DNA of 64,000 nucleotides, taken from positions 310,001 through 374,000 of the forward strand of contig NZ_QTJX01000001.1 in NCBI RefSeq assembly GCF_003382275.1. The letters are read 5' to 3'. The DNA comes from Flagellimonas nanhaiensis (GTDB lineage Bacteria; Bacteroidota; Bacteroidia; Flavobacteriales; Flavobacteriaceae). A model generated the notes under the pieces. It saw nothing but the letters and a program-made list of their open reading frames with translations. It did not search any database and was not told the origin of the DNA. This document shows, one piece after another, positions 62,623-64,000 of the stretch. Every line of letters starts with the position of its first letter. Position 1 is the stretch's first letter. The position numbers and the translations under genes are program-made.

Positions 62623-63690
62623 TTAGATAACTTTATATCGCCATCCGAACTTGTCTTCAGCACGATTGTACTGAATATCCGTAATGCGTTGTTTTAAAAG
62701 CGAGGCATAACTGTTTTCCAATTCAGGTAAGTCATAATCAACACCCTGGTAACCAAAAGCAGCAATAGGAGATACCACTGCGGCTGTGCCAGCACCAAAT
62801 AATTCTTTCAGGGAGCCATTTTTGGCCGCTTCCACTACTTCTTTCACTGATATTTTTCTCACCTCTGTGGCTATACCTTCCGATTTGGCAATATCAAGAA
62901 TACTCTTTCTAGTGACTCCGTCAAGAATACGGTCATTGGTGGGCGCGGTAATCAAAGTATCGTTGATTCTCACAAAAACGTTCATGGCGCCAGCCTCTTC
63001 AATGAATTCGTGGTTGTTGTCGTCTGTCCAGATTACTTGTTGATACCCTTTTTCTACAGCCAATTGCGTGGGATAAAATTGTCCAGCATAGTTTCCACCA
63101 GCTTTGGCATATCCAACACCTCCGTTGGCTGCCCTGGAGTAAGTCTCTTCTATCAAGACTTTTACTTTACCAGAAAAATAAGCACCTGAAGGTGCACAAG
63201 CAATAATAAACTTGTACTCGTCCGCAGGCGAAGCATGGAAACCAGTTCCTGAGGCAAACATGAACGGTCGGACGTAAAGTGAGCTACCTGGATTTTGCGG
63301 AACCCAATCGCGCTCCAACTGTAGAAGAGTGGTAAGGCCTTCCATAAAATACGCTTCAGGAAGTTCAGGAATCGCCAATCTTTTGGCAGACTTGTTCAAT
63401 CGCTTGAAATTTTCCAGGGGACGGAACAACCAAACCCCACCATCCCGGTCCTTGTACGCCTTCATGCCCTCAAAAATGGACTGTCCATAATGGAAAATCT
63501 TGGCAGAAGGGTCTAAACTAATAGGTTGGTATGGTACAATTTTGGGAGCTTTCCATTCACCATTCACATAATCGCATACCAGCATATGATCGGTGTAGGT
63601 ACTTCCAAAAGAAAGATTGTCAAAATCGACTTCATGGATTTTGGAAGTCTTTGCTTTTTCCACAACCAAAGTATTCGCCATTGTTTCCAT
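62623..63690 (-). CDS. ilvE: Branched-chain amino acid aminotransferase
   Basis: Transfers amino groups between branched-chain amino acids and 2-oxoglutarate. The 355-residue fold-type IV enzyme (BCAT long form) has FHYGQSIFEGMKAYKDRDG, YVRPFMFASGTGFHA, GYAKAGGNYAGQFYPTQLA (PLP lysine) and EEAGAMNVFVRIN. An in-frame ATG three codons downstream (63681) is a possible start. Confidence 0.94.
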   Translation of the reverse strand: METMANTLVVEKAKTSKIHEVDFDNLSFGSTYTDHMLVCDYVNGEWKAPKIVPYQPISLDPSAKIFHYGQSIFEGMKAYKDRDGGVWLFRPLENFKRLNKSAKRLAIPELPEAYFMEGLTTLLQLERDWVPQNPGSSLYVRPFMFASGTGFHASPADEYKFIIACAPSGAYFSGKVKVLIEETYSRAANGGVGYAKAGGNYAGQFYPTQLAVEKGYQQVIWTDDNNHEFIEEAGAMNVFVRINDTLITAPTNDRILDGVTRKSILDIAKSEGIATEVRKISVKEVVEAAKNGSLKELFGAGTAAVVSPIAAFGYQGVDYDLPELENSYASLLKQRITDIQYNRAEDKFGWRYKVI

Positions 63691-63884
63691 ATTTTCAAAA
63701 ATTTGAACTGATAAAATTACGCATTAAGCCTTTGCATTGCATACTTTTAAACTAAAATTAAACAGTTTTGTGCTCATATTTTAGATTTTTCCTATTCTCT
63801 AAGGGATTTAACAGTTTTTGCAGGCTTTTAAACAGTTTGCAATGGGATTGAATAATTTATTCGCAACGATAAATTCATAAAATA

Positions 63885-64000
63885 TTGAAAAGAAGGATTA
63901 TAACAACTGCGGATGGCTCCAAAACCATTCAAATTGAGGACTGGAATGAACAGTATCATTCCAAGCATGGAGCTATGCAGGAGGCCTATCATGTTTTTAT
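63885..64000 (+). CDS. mnmD: tRNA 5-methylaminomethyl-2-thiouridine methyltransferase (MnmD), N-terminal part
   Basis: The frame starting with TTG at 63885 reads MKRRIITTADGSKTIQIEDW, then NEQYHSKHGAMQEAYHVF and runs off the window. KxTADGSxTI and EQYHSxHGAxQEAxHVF are the start of MnmD-type methyltransferases that complete mnm5s2U in tRNA. No ATG is available (stop TAA at 63870-63872, then ATA TTG AAA), so the start is TTG. Divergent to ilvE, a common neighbour in this family. Confidence 0.85.
   Translation, partial: MKRRIITTADGSKTIQIEDWNEQYHSKHGAMQEAYHVF

Noticed and set aside
1..64000. CRISPR array, prophage or transposase gene
   Set aside because: No series of direct repeats with spacers, no phage structural genes, and no transposase or integrase frame were found on either strand.

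Overview
The window looks like chromosomal DNA of a marine-type member of the Flavobacteriaceae (Bacteroidota). The evidence is an AT-rich sequence, many putative promoters with the Bacteroidota -7 box TAnnTTTG, no clear Shine-Dalgarno sites, family-typical genes (type II and type III glutamine synthetases, DUF3570/DUF4266, DUF5916, DUF4197, DUF1684, MnmD next to IlvE), LytTR signalling and many short lipoprotein signals. The genus cannot be fixed from sequence reading alone. Nothing resembles a prophage, an insertion sequence with transposase, or a CRISPR array.

Layout. 1-8.1 kb: sugar catabolism, with the tail of an upstream gene (possibly a third GH92), two overlapping GH92 alpha-mannosidases, a ROK sugar kinase lacking the usual zinc motif, and a GMC dehydrogenase with a CX5CX3C cluster motif plus its Tat-exported small subunit. 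8.2-17.4 kb: an accessory stretch of small stress and detoxification genes (DUF5916 barrel, MarR/NmrA pair with shared operators, AhpD-like protein, NTF2-like protein, a frameshifted membrane protein, RidA, a lipid-anchored VOC protein, a catalytically degenerate SDR, HxlR and SRPBCC sharing an operator). 17.5-24.1 kb: outer-membrane receptor with LytS/LytTR two-component system, ankyrin protein, lipoprotein with two ABM-like domains and an ECF sigma factor with a Cys-rich tail. 24.1-29.6 kb: PLP enzyme and a large TPR protein with two CbxX-type AAA+ domains. 29.6-30.1 kb: tRNA-Arg(ACG) whose 5-prime end has been invaded by a GIY-YIG mini-element that duplicated the first bases of the tRNA and separated it from its probable promoter.

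30.1-50.7 kb: mostly housekeeping (apt, DUF885 peptidase-like lipoprotein, Ca/Na antiporter, divergent GSII and GSIII, threonine dehydratase-like enzyme, ATP-grasp-like protein, purM), then an exported redox cluster (Rieske, thioredoxin, ApbE, DUF4266, DUF3570), prfA-pyrF, a 7TM AraC regulator, DUF4197 and purU. 50.8-64 kb: a fused IcmF-type acyl-CoA mutase, an Lrp regulator, several exported proteins, a glnB-amtB-porin nitrogen operon, crcB with small membrane proteins, a MazG-like hydrolase, ilvE and the start of mnmD.

How it works together. Nitrogen assimilation is represented twice (GSII/GSIII and glnB-amtB), and both control regions carry TACCCC/GGGGTA half-sites. The sugar block would release mannose from glycans, phosphorylate it and oxidise sugars in the periplasm. 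The 10.9-17.4 kb block is organised around two local one-component regulators whose operators can be read directly. The strongest unusual observation is the GIY-YIG/tRNA-Arg arrangement at 29.66-30.07 kb.
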